The translations under genes were made by a program, and so were the position numbers. From Chryseobacterium viscerum (GTDB taxonomy: Bacteria > Bacteroidota > Bacteroidia > Flavobacteriales > Weeksellaceae): a DNA stretch of 64,000 bases. The DNA lies in assembly GCF_002899945.2 (NCBI RefSeq), contig NZ_PPEG02000002.1, forward strand, positions 496,001 through 560,000. Reading direction: 5' to 3'. The notes under the pieces were generated by a model. It saw only the letters and a program-made list of their open reading frames with translations. It did no database searches and was not told the origin of the DNA. This document shows, piece by piece, positions 16,702 through 26,713 of the stretch (the stretch's first letter is position 1; each line of letters starts with the position of its first letter).

Positions 16702-19700
16702 ATGAAAAATGTTGTTGTCTATACAGCAATCCTGGTTTTTCTCAATTTGTCGGCTCTATGTGCGCAGCAGCACATCTCCGACAAGAGGGTAAATTACCGG
16801 ACAGGGAAAATATCGGCTGCAAAGGCAGTGAGTGATTTTCTAACCGCCAATCAGCTGGAATACGCCTATTCCGCAGAAGCGTTGGAAAAGTATACCATAC
16901 AGGGCGTACAATGCACCAATGAAAGTGTACAAAACTGTATGAAAAAGATCCTTAAAGGCTTGCCTTTTGAAGTGCTGATCAAATTTAATTCGGTGATCAT
17001 CAAAGAAATAAAACCCGGCACTTCAAAGACAAATCTTTCAGAAACCGGTGATCCGGAAACTATCCCGCAAAATAAAGCACTTGTAAAAGCAGAAATACAA
17101 AGTCCTAACGATACCATAAAGCGGGAACAATTGATCAAAGAGATCGTTCTCAATGCCGGTTACTACGCCGTTAAGGATAAAGAACGTACCGGAAGCATTT
17201 CAAAAGTAACGGCCAAAGACATCGAAAACCAGCCTGTTACCAATGTATTGTCCACCTTGCAGGGACGTATGGCGGGAGTCAATATCACCCAGAACTCAGG
17301 AGTTCCCGGAGGAGGATTTGATATTCAGATCAGAGGAAAAAATAGTTTGAGAACTGCGGGAAATGCCCCGTTGTATATTATTGACGGCGTACCGATGGGA
17401 AGTGAGATGACTTCTCCCTATTCAGGGGTCATCATGCCCGGAGCCAGCATCAATCCCCTTAACAGCATCAATCCGAATGATATCGAAAGTTTAGAAATAC
17501 TCAAAGATGCTGATGCCACCGCGATCTATGGATCGCGCGGTGCCAATGGTGTTGTCCTGATCACCACTAAAAAAGGTAAATCCGGAAAACTTGGGCTACA
17601 TTTTACAACCTCGTATGGGCTGAGTCAAGTAGCATCGAAGATGAAAATGATGAACACCGAGCAATATCTGGATATGCGCAGACAGGCGTTTGCCAATGAC
17701 GGCATCACCAATTATCCCGCTACCGCTTATGATATTAACGGTACATGGGGTCAAAACCGAAATACAGATTGGGTAAAAACGCTGATCGGCAATACGGCAG
17801 CCTCGTCAAACTCCCAGCTTTCACTTAAGGGAGGCAGTGAAACCACTACCTTTTTACTGAGTTTGGGACACAACGAACAGACCACCGCCTTCGGGAGGGA
17901 TTTTAAGTATCTCAGCAATAACATTTCCAGTAACATTTCTCATCGCTCACCGGATAAGAAGTTCCAGCTTACCATATCCAATCTGTTTTCTATTCAGAAA
18001 AACAACGTACTGAGGTCTGATATCACCCGACAAGCGTATTGGCTGTCACCCAATGCCCCTGATCTCTATCATCAGGACGGAAGCCTCAACTGGGAGAACA
18101 ATACCTTTGCCAATCCTGTGGCAGCCTATAACAGCACCTATTCAAATGAAAGCAAACAGTTCTTAACCAACGTCAATACCCAATATGAGCTGTTTCCCAA
18201 TATCAAAATCAAGCTCAACGGGGGAATCAATTACCAGATCTTTGATGAATTGGCGCTGCAACCCCATACGATGTACAACCCTTCTTTTGCCTTGGGACAG
18301 TCTAGTGCGACTTCCAGAGCCTCAAAAAATAATCATGATCGGTTTTCTTTTATCATCGAGCCTCAGATCAACTGGACGTATAAAAAGAATGAGCATGAAT
18401 TTGATGCTTTAGTTGGAGGTACATTCCAGCGGGAAATGAACAAACAGGGCACCATGACCGGTGTAGGTTTTGAGAGCAATGTATTTATAGAGAATATTGG
18501 CGCTGCACAGACCAAAATAATCTCTGACCAGATCCGTACCGAATATCGATATGCGGCAGTATTCGGAAGATTAAATTATCAGTTTAAAAACAGGTATATT
18601 CTAAATATTACAGGAAGAAGAGACGGCAGCAGCCGATTTGGTCCCAATAAGCGTTTTGCCAATTTTGGTGCCATCGGTGCTGCATGGCTTTTTTCAAAGG
18701 AAAATTTACTAAAAGATAACAAATGGCTCAGTTTTGGAAAACTTCGTGGGAGCTATGGCTCTGCCGGAAGTGATCAAATCGGGGATTATCAGTATTTAGA
18801 TACCTATGCGGTTTCTTCATCAATATATAATGGAACTACGGGATTATTGCCCTCCCGCCTGTACAATCCGGATTACAGTTGGGAAAAGACCACAAAACTG
18901 GAAACAGCCCTTGAACTGGGATTCTTTAAAAACCGACTCAATCTTACTGCAGCGTGGTACCGCAATCTTTCTTCTAATCAATTAGTAGGGATTCAGCTCC
19001 CTTCTGTGACAGGGTTTCCATCCGTATTAGCGAATCTGCCCGCTACGGTAGAGAATACCGGATTTGAATTGGAATTGAATGCACGTCCTTTTAAATCAGG
19101 GGAGATTCAATGGGAAACAGGTTTCAATATCAGTTTTCCTAAAAATAAACTCATTTCTTTTCCCGGACTGGAAGGATCGACCTATGCCAATCAGTATGTA
19201 ATCGGTCAGCCTACCTCAATCATAAAGGTCTACCAACTGGAAGGAATCGATCCACAGACAGGACAGTACAGGTTTACAGATTTTAACGGGGATGGTAAAA
19301 TATCCTCACCGGATGATAATAAAGTCATCGAAAAAATAGGCGTAGAATATTTCGGAGGTTGGAACAATACGTTGCACTACAAAAACTGGGATCTGTCAAT
19401 TTTATTTCAATTTGTCAAACAAAGAAACAGAAACTATAACAGCATCATGCCCGTACCCGGTGGGATGACCAATCAGCCGTTAGAAATTTTGAATGTATGG
19501 TCTGCTGAAAATCAGGGTGGCTTCTATATGCCGTACAGATCAGGTGTGAGTACAGCCCATAATTTATTCCAAAACAGTACCGCAGCAGTTTCAGATGCCT
19601 CATTCATCCGTCTGAAAAACCTGCAGCTGGGTTATCGAATCCCTTTGAAAAATTCTGTCTTTAAAGATGTAAAGGTCTTTTTTCAGGGACAGAATCTTAT

Positions 19701-19800
19701 CACATGGACCAATTATTTTGGAATCGATCCTGAGTTTTTGGGTATGGGCTTTCTGCCACCACTCAGAACCTATTCTTTTGGCGCTCAGTTTAATCTTTAA
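16702..19800 (+). CDS. SusC/RagA TonB-linked outer membrane transporter with STN domain
   Basis: A 1032-residue protein with a signal peptide (about 1-21, LCAQQ) and an STN domain (about 30-95, KAVSDFLTANQLEYAYSAEAL). The plug has IQIRGKNSLRTAGNAPLYIID and ATAIYGSRGANGVVLITTKKG, and the barrel ends TYSFGAQFNL. Unlike the copy at 7669 it has no recognisable carboxypeptidase-regulatory-like domain between STN and plug; that interval is a short charged linker. The STN domain and the adjacent fecR and sigma genes indicate a receptor that signals substrate arrival. The substrate is unknown, but the S9 peptidase downstream suggests peptides. Confidence 0.93.
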   Translation: MKNVVVYTAILVFLNLSALCAQQHISDKRVNYRTGKISAAKAVSDFLTANQLEYAYSAEALEKYTIQGVQCTNESVQNCMKKILKGLPFEVLIKFNSVIIKEIKPGTSKTNLSETGDPETIPQNKALVKAEIQSPNDTIKREQLIKEIVLNAGYYAVKDKERTGSISKVTAKDIENQPVTNVLSTLQGRMAGVNITQNSGVPGGGFDIQIRGKNSLRTAGNAPLYIIDGVPMGSEMTSPYSGVIMPGASINPLNSINPNDIESLEILKDADATAIYGSRGANGVVLITTKKGKSGKLGLHFTTSYGLSQVASKMKMMNTEQYLDMRRQAFANDGITNYPATAYDINGTWGQNRNTDWVKTLIGNTAASSNSQLSLKGGSETTTFLLSLGHNEQTTAFGRDFKYLSNNISSNISHRSPDKKFQLTISNLFSIQKNNVLRSDITRQAYWLSPNAPDLYHQDGSLNWENNTFANPVAAYNSTYSNESKQFLTNVNTQYELFPNIKIKLNGGINYQIFDELALQPHTMYNPSFALGQSSATSRASKNNHDRFSFIIEPQINWTYKKNEHEFDALVGGTFQREMNKQGTMTGVGFESNVFIENIGAAQTKIISDQIRTEYRYAAVFGRLNYQFKNRYILNITGRRDGSSRFGPNKRFANFGAIGAAWLFSKENLLKDNKWLSFGKLRGSYGSAGSDQIGDYQYLDTYAVSSSIYNGTTGLLPSRLYNPDYSWEKTTKLETALELGFFKNRLNLTAAWYRNLSSNQLVGIQLPSVTGFPSVLANLPATVENTGFELELNARPFKSGEIQWETGFNISFPKNKLISFPGLEGSTYANQYVIGQPTSIIKVYQLEGIDPQTGQYRFTDFNGDGKISSPDDNKVIEKIGVEYFGGWNNTLHYKNWDLSILFQFVKQRNRNYNSIMPVPGGMTNQPLEILNVWSAENQGGFYMPYRSGVSTAHNLFQNSTAAVSDASFIRLKNLQLGYRIPLKNSVFKDVKVFFQGQNLITWTNYFGIDPEFLGMGFLPPLRTYSFGAQFNL

Positions 19801-19811
19801 AATCCTTACTT

Positions 19812-21185
19812 ATGAAAACATTTAACATACTATATCTCATCATTATACTTTTCCTATTAAAAATCACCATCTCATGTGAGAAGCTGGTGGAAGTAGAAAT
19901 TCCCAATAATCAGATCACGAAAGATCAGGTATTTGAAGACGTGCAGACGGCTAATGCGGCGCTTGCAGGGTTATATGCCGGAATGCGGGATAGTTCACCC
20001 ATTGCAGGAGATAACGCAGGTAAACTTTTCGGATCTTATACCGATGATCTTGATTGTTATGTCACAATATATGTTAATGCGCTTTTCGATCTCTATCGTA
20101 ATCAGCAGATCGCTGCCAATTACACCATTTACTCGTACTGGTCCGGGACGTACCAGAACATTTATCTCGCCAACGCTATTATAGAAGGGGTAGAAAATTC
20201 GTCAGCATTACCTGCAGCTGAAAAAAGTAGAATCAAGGGTGAGGCCCTTCTTATGAGGTCGATATTGTATTTTTATCTGCAGCAGATCTTCGGGGATATT
20301 CCATATGTAGTGAGCACCAATTATCAGATCAATCAATCTTTATCCAAAACACCGTCCTTAGAGGTTGTAGCCAAACTGGAAAGTGACCTGGGTCAGGCAG
20401 CCAATTTGTTAACAGATGACTACCGCAATGCAGAACGGATTTACCCCAACAAAAAGACAGCACAGCTCATGCTCGCTAAAATTTATATGCTGCAAAACCG
20501 ATGGAATGATGCGGAAACTGTTTTGAAAAGTATTGTACAAAGCCCATTGTACCAGTTCGAGAATAATATAACCAAAGTCTTCCAAAAATCGGGAACTCAT
20601 ATTCTATGGCAGTTAAAACCTAAATATCCGGGAGAAGGAACTAAGGAAGCATCTACTTATTATTTCAATAATTCTGCACCAGACAGTTATGCGCTAACCC
20701 AGGATCTTGTTAACTCTTTTTCAAATGGAGACCTGAGAAAACCGAACTGGATGGTGGCGGTCACTTTTAACGGAAATACGTGGTACAGGGCGGATAAATA
20801 TAAGAACAGAACCAATAATACCACCGAATACTCGGTTGTATTCCGATTGGAGGAAGCCTATCTGCTGTTCGCAGAGACGATAGTACAGCAGAATAAATTA
20901 TCTGAGGCACTGCCTTATATCAACGCCACAAGACAGAGAGCAGGTCTTTCTGCTTTGACAGGTGGAATGACACAGCCTGAACTTCTCAATGAAATACTGC
21001 TTGAAAACAGAAAAGAGTTCTTTACCGAAATGGGACATCGTTTTCTTGATCTGAAACGTATGAACCGTCTCAATACATTGATATCGGTCAAGCCGAACTG
21101 GAAATCACATCATAATCTATGGCCATTACCACAGCAGGAACTCTTACTCAATTCTAATCTAAACCCACAAAATACCGGATATTAG
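19812..21185 (+). CDS. RagB/SusD family outer membrane lipoprotein
   Basis: A 457-residue protein with a signal peptide ending in a lipobox-like ITISC, the likely lipidated cysteine being residue 22. SusD features include VFEDVQTANAALAGLYAGM near the N-terminus, KGEALLMRSILYFYLQQIFGD in the centre and EMGHRFLDLKRMNRL near the C-terminus. It would sit on the SusC channel as the substrate-binding lid. It starts 11 bases after susC and ends one base before the S9 peptidase ATG, so the three genes form one operon. Confidence 0.92.
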   Translation: MKTFNILYLIIILFLLKITISCEKLVEVEIPNNQITKDQVFEDVQTANAALAGLYAGMRDSSPIAGDNAGKLFGSYTDDLDCYVTIYVNALFDLYRNQQIAANYTIYSYWSGTYQNIYLANAIIEGVENSSALPAAEKSRIKGEALLMRSILYFYLQQIFGDIPYVVSTNYQINQSLSKTPSLEVVAKLESDLGQAANLLTDDYRNAERIYPNKKTAQLMLAKIYMLQNRWNDAETVLKSIVQSPLYQFENNITKVFQKSGTHILWQLKPKYPGEGTKEASTYYFNNSAPDSYALTQDLVNSFSNGDLRKPNWMVAVTFNGNTWYRADKYKNRTNNTTEYSVVFRLEEAYLLFAETIVQQNKLSEALPYINATRQRAGLSALTGGMTQPELLNEILLENRKEFFTEMGHRFLDLKRMNRLNTLISVKPNWKSHHNLWPLPQQELLLNSNLNPQNTGY

Positions 21186-21186
21186 C

Positions 21187-23700
21187 ATGAAAAAATCAAT
21201 ATTTATCCTTTGGTTATTAATACTATTTATTAGTAGCAATTGGTATCCCGCACAAAAAGCAAAGGATACCCTGCAAAGCTGGATGTCAAAATTTTATAAA
21301 ATAGGTAACCTTGAATACTCAGAAAACGGTCGGTGGGTAACTGTTAAAAAATGGTATGATTATAACAGTGATACAATAATGGTATTCAATACCCAAAAAA
21401 GCAGGCCACCATTTATTGGCAATCTAATTAGGATGGGGAATATATCCTTTTTAGGAGATAGTCATCTACTTGCTTCAGATCTTACAAGAGCAGAATACTG
21501 GAATCTCAAAAAAAATGAACGAATTTTTTATAGCAATGTAAAAAAAACAGCAGTCCTAGTTTTCTTAAGTGGCTATTGCATTTTAGACGAAAATGGAACT
21601 TTCACAGTATTCTCCTCGGTAGGAGAAAAAGTAAATCAGATAGAACATGTAATAGATTTTCAAGTAGCTCAAAGTGAAAGAAAATTATATGTATATCGCA
21701 AAATTGATAGTCTTTTTGAGATCCTCGATGTGTCATTAGCTAATGTTACAAAATTATATTCGACCAAAAGTAAAATAGAAAAAATAGAGATAAGCCCATC
21801 AGGTAAATTGTTAATCATTAAGGAAAATTATTTTGATAATTCCAAACAAGGGATTGTTTTCATCAATACTGCAAATGGTAAAATCGTTAAACCAGAAGGG
21901 ATTTCTACAAAATATTCTGATTTTGTTGAAGTTAGAGAAATTCAACAAGGGAAAGCTTATTTGATTAGCTCAAATAGTTATTTTAAACCGCAAGATAAAA
22001 CTCTGGTTGATATTTGGTATGGTAACGATAGTGATCTAGCAGCTAAAAAATATGGTGTTAGAGAGTATAGGTATTGGCTGTGGAGACCTGGGTCAATTAA
22101 AGCACTGTCAATTCCTAATGATAAATTCTCAACAATTACCTCTCTAAATAATGACAGATATTTGTTAGCTTTCAACCCAACAGAACAACACAATTACATT
22201 ACTTGGAAACCTCAATTGAATGTACATTTATATGATACTAAGCAAGGTACCTATAGATTTATAGGTGCTTTAAAAGGTAAGCATTATGAATCACCCGAAA
22301 TCATCTGCTCCCCCAACGGGAAATCTTTCTTGGCTAGTGAAGACGGGAAAAAATGGACATTTTTTGATGTTCTTACACTAAATAAAACAATTATTGCTGG
22401 GGAAAATATACAAAATCCAGTTTTCACAGTGGATGGCCTGTATATTTTCTTTGAAAGCCCGGATGATCTCTGGCGTTATGAAATAAAAACCAATAAGCTA
22501 ATAAAACTAGGAATTGCACCTCGGAAAAATACACAAATTATGACCTATGAGAAATCCTTTGTAGTAGAGGACTTTAACTTTTTCAATAGTACTGTTGATC
22601 AGGGAAAGCCTATGCTTCTAAAAACATCGAATATGACTGATAATAAAATCTCTTATCTTACCTTTCATAATGATCAAGCACAAGAAGTCATAGCGTACTC
22701 AAACAAAAATATAAAGGAAATCAAACATGATAAAAATATGCAAAACTTTTGCACCATAGAGGAGAATTACAATACCCCTCCCCAGTTATTTTTGACCGAC
22801 CTGCAAAGAAAAAGTAAGGTAATGTTGTATAAAGGCAATATTAAGGATAAAGTAGCTTCCATTTTACGACAAGACATTATTAATTATACAAATTCTCAGG
22901 GAAAGCAGCTAAAAGGTCTTTTATATTATCCGGAAAATTACGATCCAAAGCAAAAGTATCCTATGGTAGTCCGTATTTATCAAGTGCAAAGTGATACATC
23001 TAGCAAGTATCATGCTCCGGGATATATAAACCCAATAGGTTTTGATCTTCGCACATTAGTCCAAAATGGCTATTTTGTATACCTTCCGGATATCGTTTTC
23101 AGTGAGTCGGGCACAGGCTTATCTGCCCTGGACTGTGTTGAAAATGCTATTAATGCTATAAGTAGCAACTCAAATATTGATATAGCTAAAATTGGTCTTA
23201 TTGGTCAGTCACACGGTGGTTACGAGACAAATTTTATAGCTACCCATTCTAACCGTTTTGCTACGTACATTTCTGGTGCAGCTAACAGTGATATTATACG
23301 TTCTTATTTCTCATACAATAATAATTTCAATAGTCCTTTTTATTGGCAGTATGAGAATGGACAATACGAAATGAAAGGTGCTTTTGCAACTAACAAGGAG
23401 TTATACTTCAAAAATAACCCTATTTATAATGTAGAAAAGGTTAATGCTCCGATATTGCTTTGGGCTGGTAAGAAAGATGAAAACATCGCATGGGATCAGA
23501 CGATGGAGTTTTATATTGGATTAAAGAGAAATCAAAAGCAAGTTATTGCTTTATTCTATCCAAATCAAGGACACAGTTTGGGCATCAATACAGAGGAAAG
23601 AAAAGATTTGAACAGAAGAATATTAGAATGGTGGGATTATTTTCTAAAAGATAAGAAGAATGTCCCTTGGATCAATAAGCAAATAAAAAAGGATGCCTAG
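21187..23700 (+). CDS. S9 family peptidase (prolyl oligopeptidase-like), exported
   Basis: An 837-residue protein with a signal peptide (about 1-22), a long beta-propeller-like N-terminal region and a C-terminal alpha/beta-hydrolase domain from about residue 570. The catalytic triad can be placed: Ser675 in GQSHGGY, Asp764 in WAGKKDENIAW and His796 in NQGHSL. Family members cleave short peptides. Encoded directly after susCD, it probably processes peptides near the outer membrane or in the periplasm; this is inference. The gene is visibly richer in A and T than susC and susD in front of it, which may point to a separate origin. Confidence 0.9.
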   Translation: MKKSIFILWLLILFISSNWYPAQKAKDTLQSWMSKFYKIGNLEYSENGRWVTVKKWYDYNSDTIMVFNTQKSRPPFIGNLIRMGNISFLGDSHLLASDLTRAEYWNLKKNERIFYSNVKKTAVLVFLSGYCILDENGTFTVFSSVGEKVNQIEHVIDFQVAQSERKLYVYRKIDSLFEILDVSLANVTKLYSTKSKIEKIEISPSGKLLIIKENYFDNSKQGIVFINTANGKIVKPEGISTKYSDFVEVREIQQGKAYLISSNSYFKPQDKTLVDIWYGNDSDLAAKKYGVREYRYWLWRPGSIKALSIPNDKFSTITSLNNDRYLLAFNPTEQHNYITWKPQLNVHLYDTKQGTYRFIGALKGKHYESPEIICSPNGKSFLASEDGKKWTFFDVLTLNKTIIAGENIQNPVFTVDGLYIFFESPDDLWRYEIKTNKLIKLGIAPRKNTQIMTYEKSFVVEDFNFFNSTVDQGKPMLLKTSNMTDNKISYLTFHNDQAQEVIAYSNKNIKEIKHDKNMQNFCTIEENYNTPPQLFLTDLQRKSKVMLYKGNIKDKVASILRQDIINYTNSQGKQLKGLLYYPENYDPKQKYPMVVRIYQVQSDTSSKYHAPGYINPIGFDLRTLVQNGYFVYLPDIVFSESGTGLSALDCVENAINAISSNSNIDIAKIGLIGQSHGGYETNFIATHSNRFATYISGAANSDIIRSYFSYNNNFNSPFYWQYENGQYEMKGAFATNKELYFKNNPIYNVEKVNAPILLWAGKKDENIAWDQTMEFYIGLKRNQKQVIALFYPNQGHSLGINTEERKDLNRRILEWWDYFLKDKKNVPWINKQIKKDA

Positions 23701-23711
23701 GCATCCTTTTT
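23686..23711. terminator. bidirectional terminator
   Basis: The palindrome GGATGCCTAGGCATCC (23691-23706) is flanked by an A run on the left and a T run on the right. It lies between the convergent S9 peptidase and DUF6520 genes and overlaps the end of the peptidase gene. Confidence 0.8.
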
Positions 23712-23716
23712 CTTTT

Positions 23717-23977
23717 TTACGGTTTAAATAGCTCTTCTCCACACATCGTTGCAGATATTGGTGCATCATGCAGGGGCGTCACATTATCCACTGACCAAGT
23801 ACATGTCTCACTTCCTGTGGGGCTACATTGTTGTTGTTGTACCTTAATACATCGACCCGAAGAGGTTTCGATGCGGTATGCATCTACAAGAACACTTTTA
23901 CTTGTTGTTACTTTTGTCGCAAAAGCAGCGCCTGCACCCATTAGAATAACAGCAGCAGGAAAAATAAACTTTTTCAT
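23717..23977 (-). CDS. DUF6520 family small exported peptide
   Basis: An 86-residue protein with an N-terminal signal (MKKFIFPAAVILMGAGAAFAT). Its mature part has four cysteines: GRCIKV, QQQQCSPTG, SETCTWSV and ATMCGEEL. The layout fits DUF6520, as does the copy at 4677, but the cysteine pattern differs. It lies 67 bases after the MauE-propeller gene and on the same strand, so those two genes may be co-transcribed. I infer that the membrane redox protein could act on the peptide's cysteines. Function of the family is unknown. Confidence 0.78.
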   Translation of the reverse strand: MKKFIFPAAVILMGAGAAFATKVTTSKSVLVDAYRIETSSGRCIKVQQQQCSPTGSETCTWSVDNVTPLHDAPISATMCGEELFKP

Positions 23978-24044
23978 AATAAAAAATTTAAGGTTTGATT
24001 GTGCCTACTCTATAAGGTTTTCGGCTTCCCCTGGTTTGGTATTT

Positions 24045-25514
24045 TTATATTGGTACTCTGAATTTGTATCTGATGAGTTCATTTCCAATCAGCACATACA
24101 GGTATTTATCAGTTGCCAGCATCTGTGACATTGTATTTTCCTTCCGGTTCTGTATATAAAAGCTTCCTACATATTCCTGTCTGTCAGTGCGGTATACATC
24201 CACTATAGCAGCATTTTTCCATTCCTTAGCAGATTCATGTTTTCCCATCAAATTGGACTGATTGAATAGTAACTGACCACTAGCCGTCATTGTTTTGTTG
24301 ACCACCAGTGGCGGCGCTGTCATTTTATGATTTCCGTCAGAAAGCTGCCGTGTTTCTATTTTAGCCCGGCTCGTTGTATCGATCGTGTTTAACCTCTTTA
24401 CTACATGGAGATCATGATCCATTACCAAAAATTGGTTTCGGTAGAAATAGGTATAAATAAGCTCTGTAGCTCCCAAACTTCCAATGAGTTTACCATCGGA
24501 ATCAAACACACCGTCGATCTGTTTTTCAAGAATAGAGGGGTACAGCTTTAGTTTTGGATTTGTACTAAGGTCCATACTCGCCAGTGTGTATTGCCTATGT
24601 TGACGGCTCTGTGTTCTGATCGTAAATCTGGAAGAATCTATTACCACAAGCTGGGTAAAGTAGGCATCCCTGTAGCTAATGGTTCGTGCAGATGAATCTC
24701 CTAAAACACCTCTGTATATAACAGGTACACTGCCGTCATACAGATAATAATGAGGAGATTTCTCCTGAACCTGTAAATTTCTGAATTTGTAATCTGACCT
24801 GTCAAGGTGGATTTTCATTGATGAACTCGATTTTAAGGCTGTATCAACCGATGTCAGGATCAAAGGTGCCGTAACATTGCCCAGGTAGATGCTGCCATTA
24901 TTAACTCCGGCAAAATAATAGGAATTGATTCCCAGATCTAAAGCTTTATCCTCAATGACTGGATGTAGTAGAAAACGCCTAGTAAAATTGTTTTCCTTTT
25001 TAATGATATTTTCGGAGGATAAAAATAAAACGATTACAATTCCGGCAGAAACAAAACTTATTGCTCCGGTGCTGATCATAGTTCTGTATAGCTTTCTTTC
25101 TTCTTGTCGCTCTAATATATAGAGTACGGTAAAAGCCATCAGAACGCAGACTATGTTGAAAATCATATGCTCAGTCCAGCCTAATTTCTCCAAAATCCCG
25201 CCACAGGAACACGGAACAAAATCGCTGTAATTCAAAATGAGGTAAATATAAACGGTGAAGCTCACCATGATCCCCAGGGAAAGATATAGCCCTATGAGTC
25301 GAGTATTCTTGATGCAAAGAAGTAATGCAATGATGAGCTCTATGATAATAACGGTATAAGAAATCAATCCTGCATAGGCACTCAGTAGTGGTGACTGTGC
25401 CAATTGAACCTGAAAATTCTCAAAATCCAGTATTTTACTTACTGCCGCATAGCAGAACAGCAGTACAAAGAAGTACGCAGCAATAACAGGCAATATGAGG
25501 AGACTTTTTTTCAT
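24045..25514 (-). CDS. MauE/DoxX-like membrane protein with C-terminal propeller-like domain
   Basis: A 489-residue protein. The first 170 residues hold about five membrane helices, with a PCSCGG motif near residue 102 that corresponds to the cysteine motif of MauE-like proteins, which are thought to support disulfide formation in exported partners. Residues about 190-489 are a periplasmic, beta-rich region with repeated strand pairs such as NNGSIYLGNV, VFDSDGKLIGSL, FLVMDHDLHVVKRL and LATDKYLYVLIGNELIRYKF. This resembles the six-bladed propellers seen beside exported peptide genes in Bacteroidetes. A DUF6520 peptide gene lies downstream and an AraC regulator upstream. Confidence 0.75.
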   Translation of the reverse strand: MKKSLLILPVIAAYFFVLLFCYAAVSKILDFENFQVQLAQSPLLSAYAGLISYTVIIIELIIALLLCIKNTRLIGLYLSLGIMVSFTVYIYLILNYSDFVPCSCGGILEKLGWTEHMIFNIVCVLMAFTVLYILERQEERKLYRTMISTGAISFVSAGIVIVLFLSSENIIKKENNFTRRFLLHPVIEDKALDLGINSYYFAGVNNGSIYLGNVTAPLILTSVDTALKSSSSMKIHLDRSDYKFRNLQVQEKSPHYYLYDGSVPVIYRGVLGDSSARTISYRDAYFTQLVVIDSSRFTIRTQSRQHRQYTLASMDLSTNPKLKLYPSILEKQIDGVFDSDGKLIGSLGATELIYTYFYRNQFLVMDHDLHVVKRLNTIDTTSRAKIETRQLSDGNHKMTAPPLVVNKTMTASGQLLFNQSNLMGKHESAKEWKNAAIVDVYRTDRQEYVGSFYIQNRKENTMSQMLATDKYLYVLIGNELIRYKFRVPI

Positions 25515-25672
25515 AGGGATTAATTTTTCAGTTCACTGAAGTAAAGCTCCCTATTAAAAAATAGAATTAAACATCAAATAGTACCAAAAACATGCGAAAA
25601 AGTATAAAAAACAGTGAATAAAGTACCAGATATATTGAAAATAGTACTGAATTTCAAAAAATTCTATTTTTT

Positions 25673-26407
25673 CTAAATTACAGTCAATAATCTGGGAATA
25701 GAATGGAGGGGAAATCCATATTTTCTGCCAAATAGAAAATACATGCTGTTATAATTTGAAAAATCGTTTCTATAGGCGATCTCTTTTAAGCTATATGACG
25801 TAAACAGCATGTCTTCAAACACATTAAGCATTTTCATCTTATTGTGGAATCGATGGAAGGTATCACCAAAATACTCCTTACAATCCTTTTGAAACTGATT
25901 GTAATTCTTACCATAATCGGCAGCCAGTTTTCTAAGGGGTTTGGACTTTGATGGCTCATCATGATGAACCTGATGAAGGGCTGCTTCTAGATAGTAAAGG
26001 GTACTGGGACTGTGGTGAATTGAAGATGCCGGAATGGAGAGTTCATAAAGAAAAAAAACAACCGAGTGAGAAGAACTTTCCAAAATACCTATTCCGGTAT
26101 ACAAAAATATTTTTCCGGATCTGTGAAGATGAAGATTAACAGGGATCATGGAAGTGCTGGCATAGACAGTGGTAAGATCAATAAGTTCTTTGTCGATGCC
26201 TTTCAACTTTTCCAAATTGAGGTCAGAAAGATTAAATCTTTTTACAATGGCATTTTCAACATACTCATATTCCTTTGGAACAATATGGACACATTGAAAA
26301 AAACGGATATAGGTATCAATAACCTTTTTCGTCAGTTTTGCCAGGAGTTCATAGTGGTTGGGACTTAATAAGGATAATTTTACAGAAAGCTGTGAGAACC
26401 TGGTCAT
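25673..26407 (-). CDS. AraC family transcriptional regulator
   Basis: A protein of about 244 residues from MTRFSQLSVKLSLL; an ATG at 26455 would add 16 residues. The C-terminal 100 residues form an AraC-type double helix-turn-helix: LRKLAADYGKNYNQFQKDCKEYFG as the first HTH and YSLKEIAYRNDFSNYNSMYFLFGRKYG as the second. The N-terminal 140 residues are mainly helical without a recognised ligand domain. It lies upstream of the MauE-propeller and DUF6520 genes on the same strand and may control them. Note the AT-rich spacer before the MauE gene. Confidence 0.82.
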   Translation of the reverse strand: MTRFSQLSVKLSLLSPNHYELLAKLTKKVIDTYIRFFQCVHIVPKEYEYVENAIVKRFNLSDLNLEKLKGIDKELIDLTTVYASTSMIPVNLHLHRSGKIFLYTGIGILESSSHSVVFFLYELSIPASSIHHSPSTLYYLEAALHQVHHDEPSKSKPLRKLAADYGKNYNQFQKDCKEYFGDTFHRFHNKMKMLNVFEDMLFTSYSLKEIAYRNDFSNYNSMYFLFGRKYGFPLHSIPRLLTVI

Positions 26408-26713
26408 CACTCCTTCAATTCTTTTGTTGATCAAAGAAAGTAAAAATATATTCATGAGCGCGTTATTTTAGTCCTGGGGAAAAAACTAAATGTTTAAAAA
26501 GTTAATTTACAATTTTCCATTCAGAATATCAAAGTATTTCTCATTATAGAGAATTAATATATTACAAGAAAGAAGACTATGTAAAAAATAAAATAGTGTG
26601 ATTTCCATTTAGTAAACTTCCATTATAGTTAATAATATACATTTATTGCCATTAGATGATCACAAACCAAAAAAATTACCGTAAAAACCCATATAATTAC
26701 AGGGAAAAACCCC

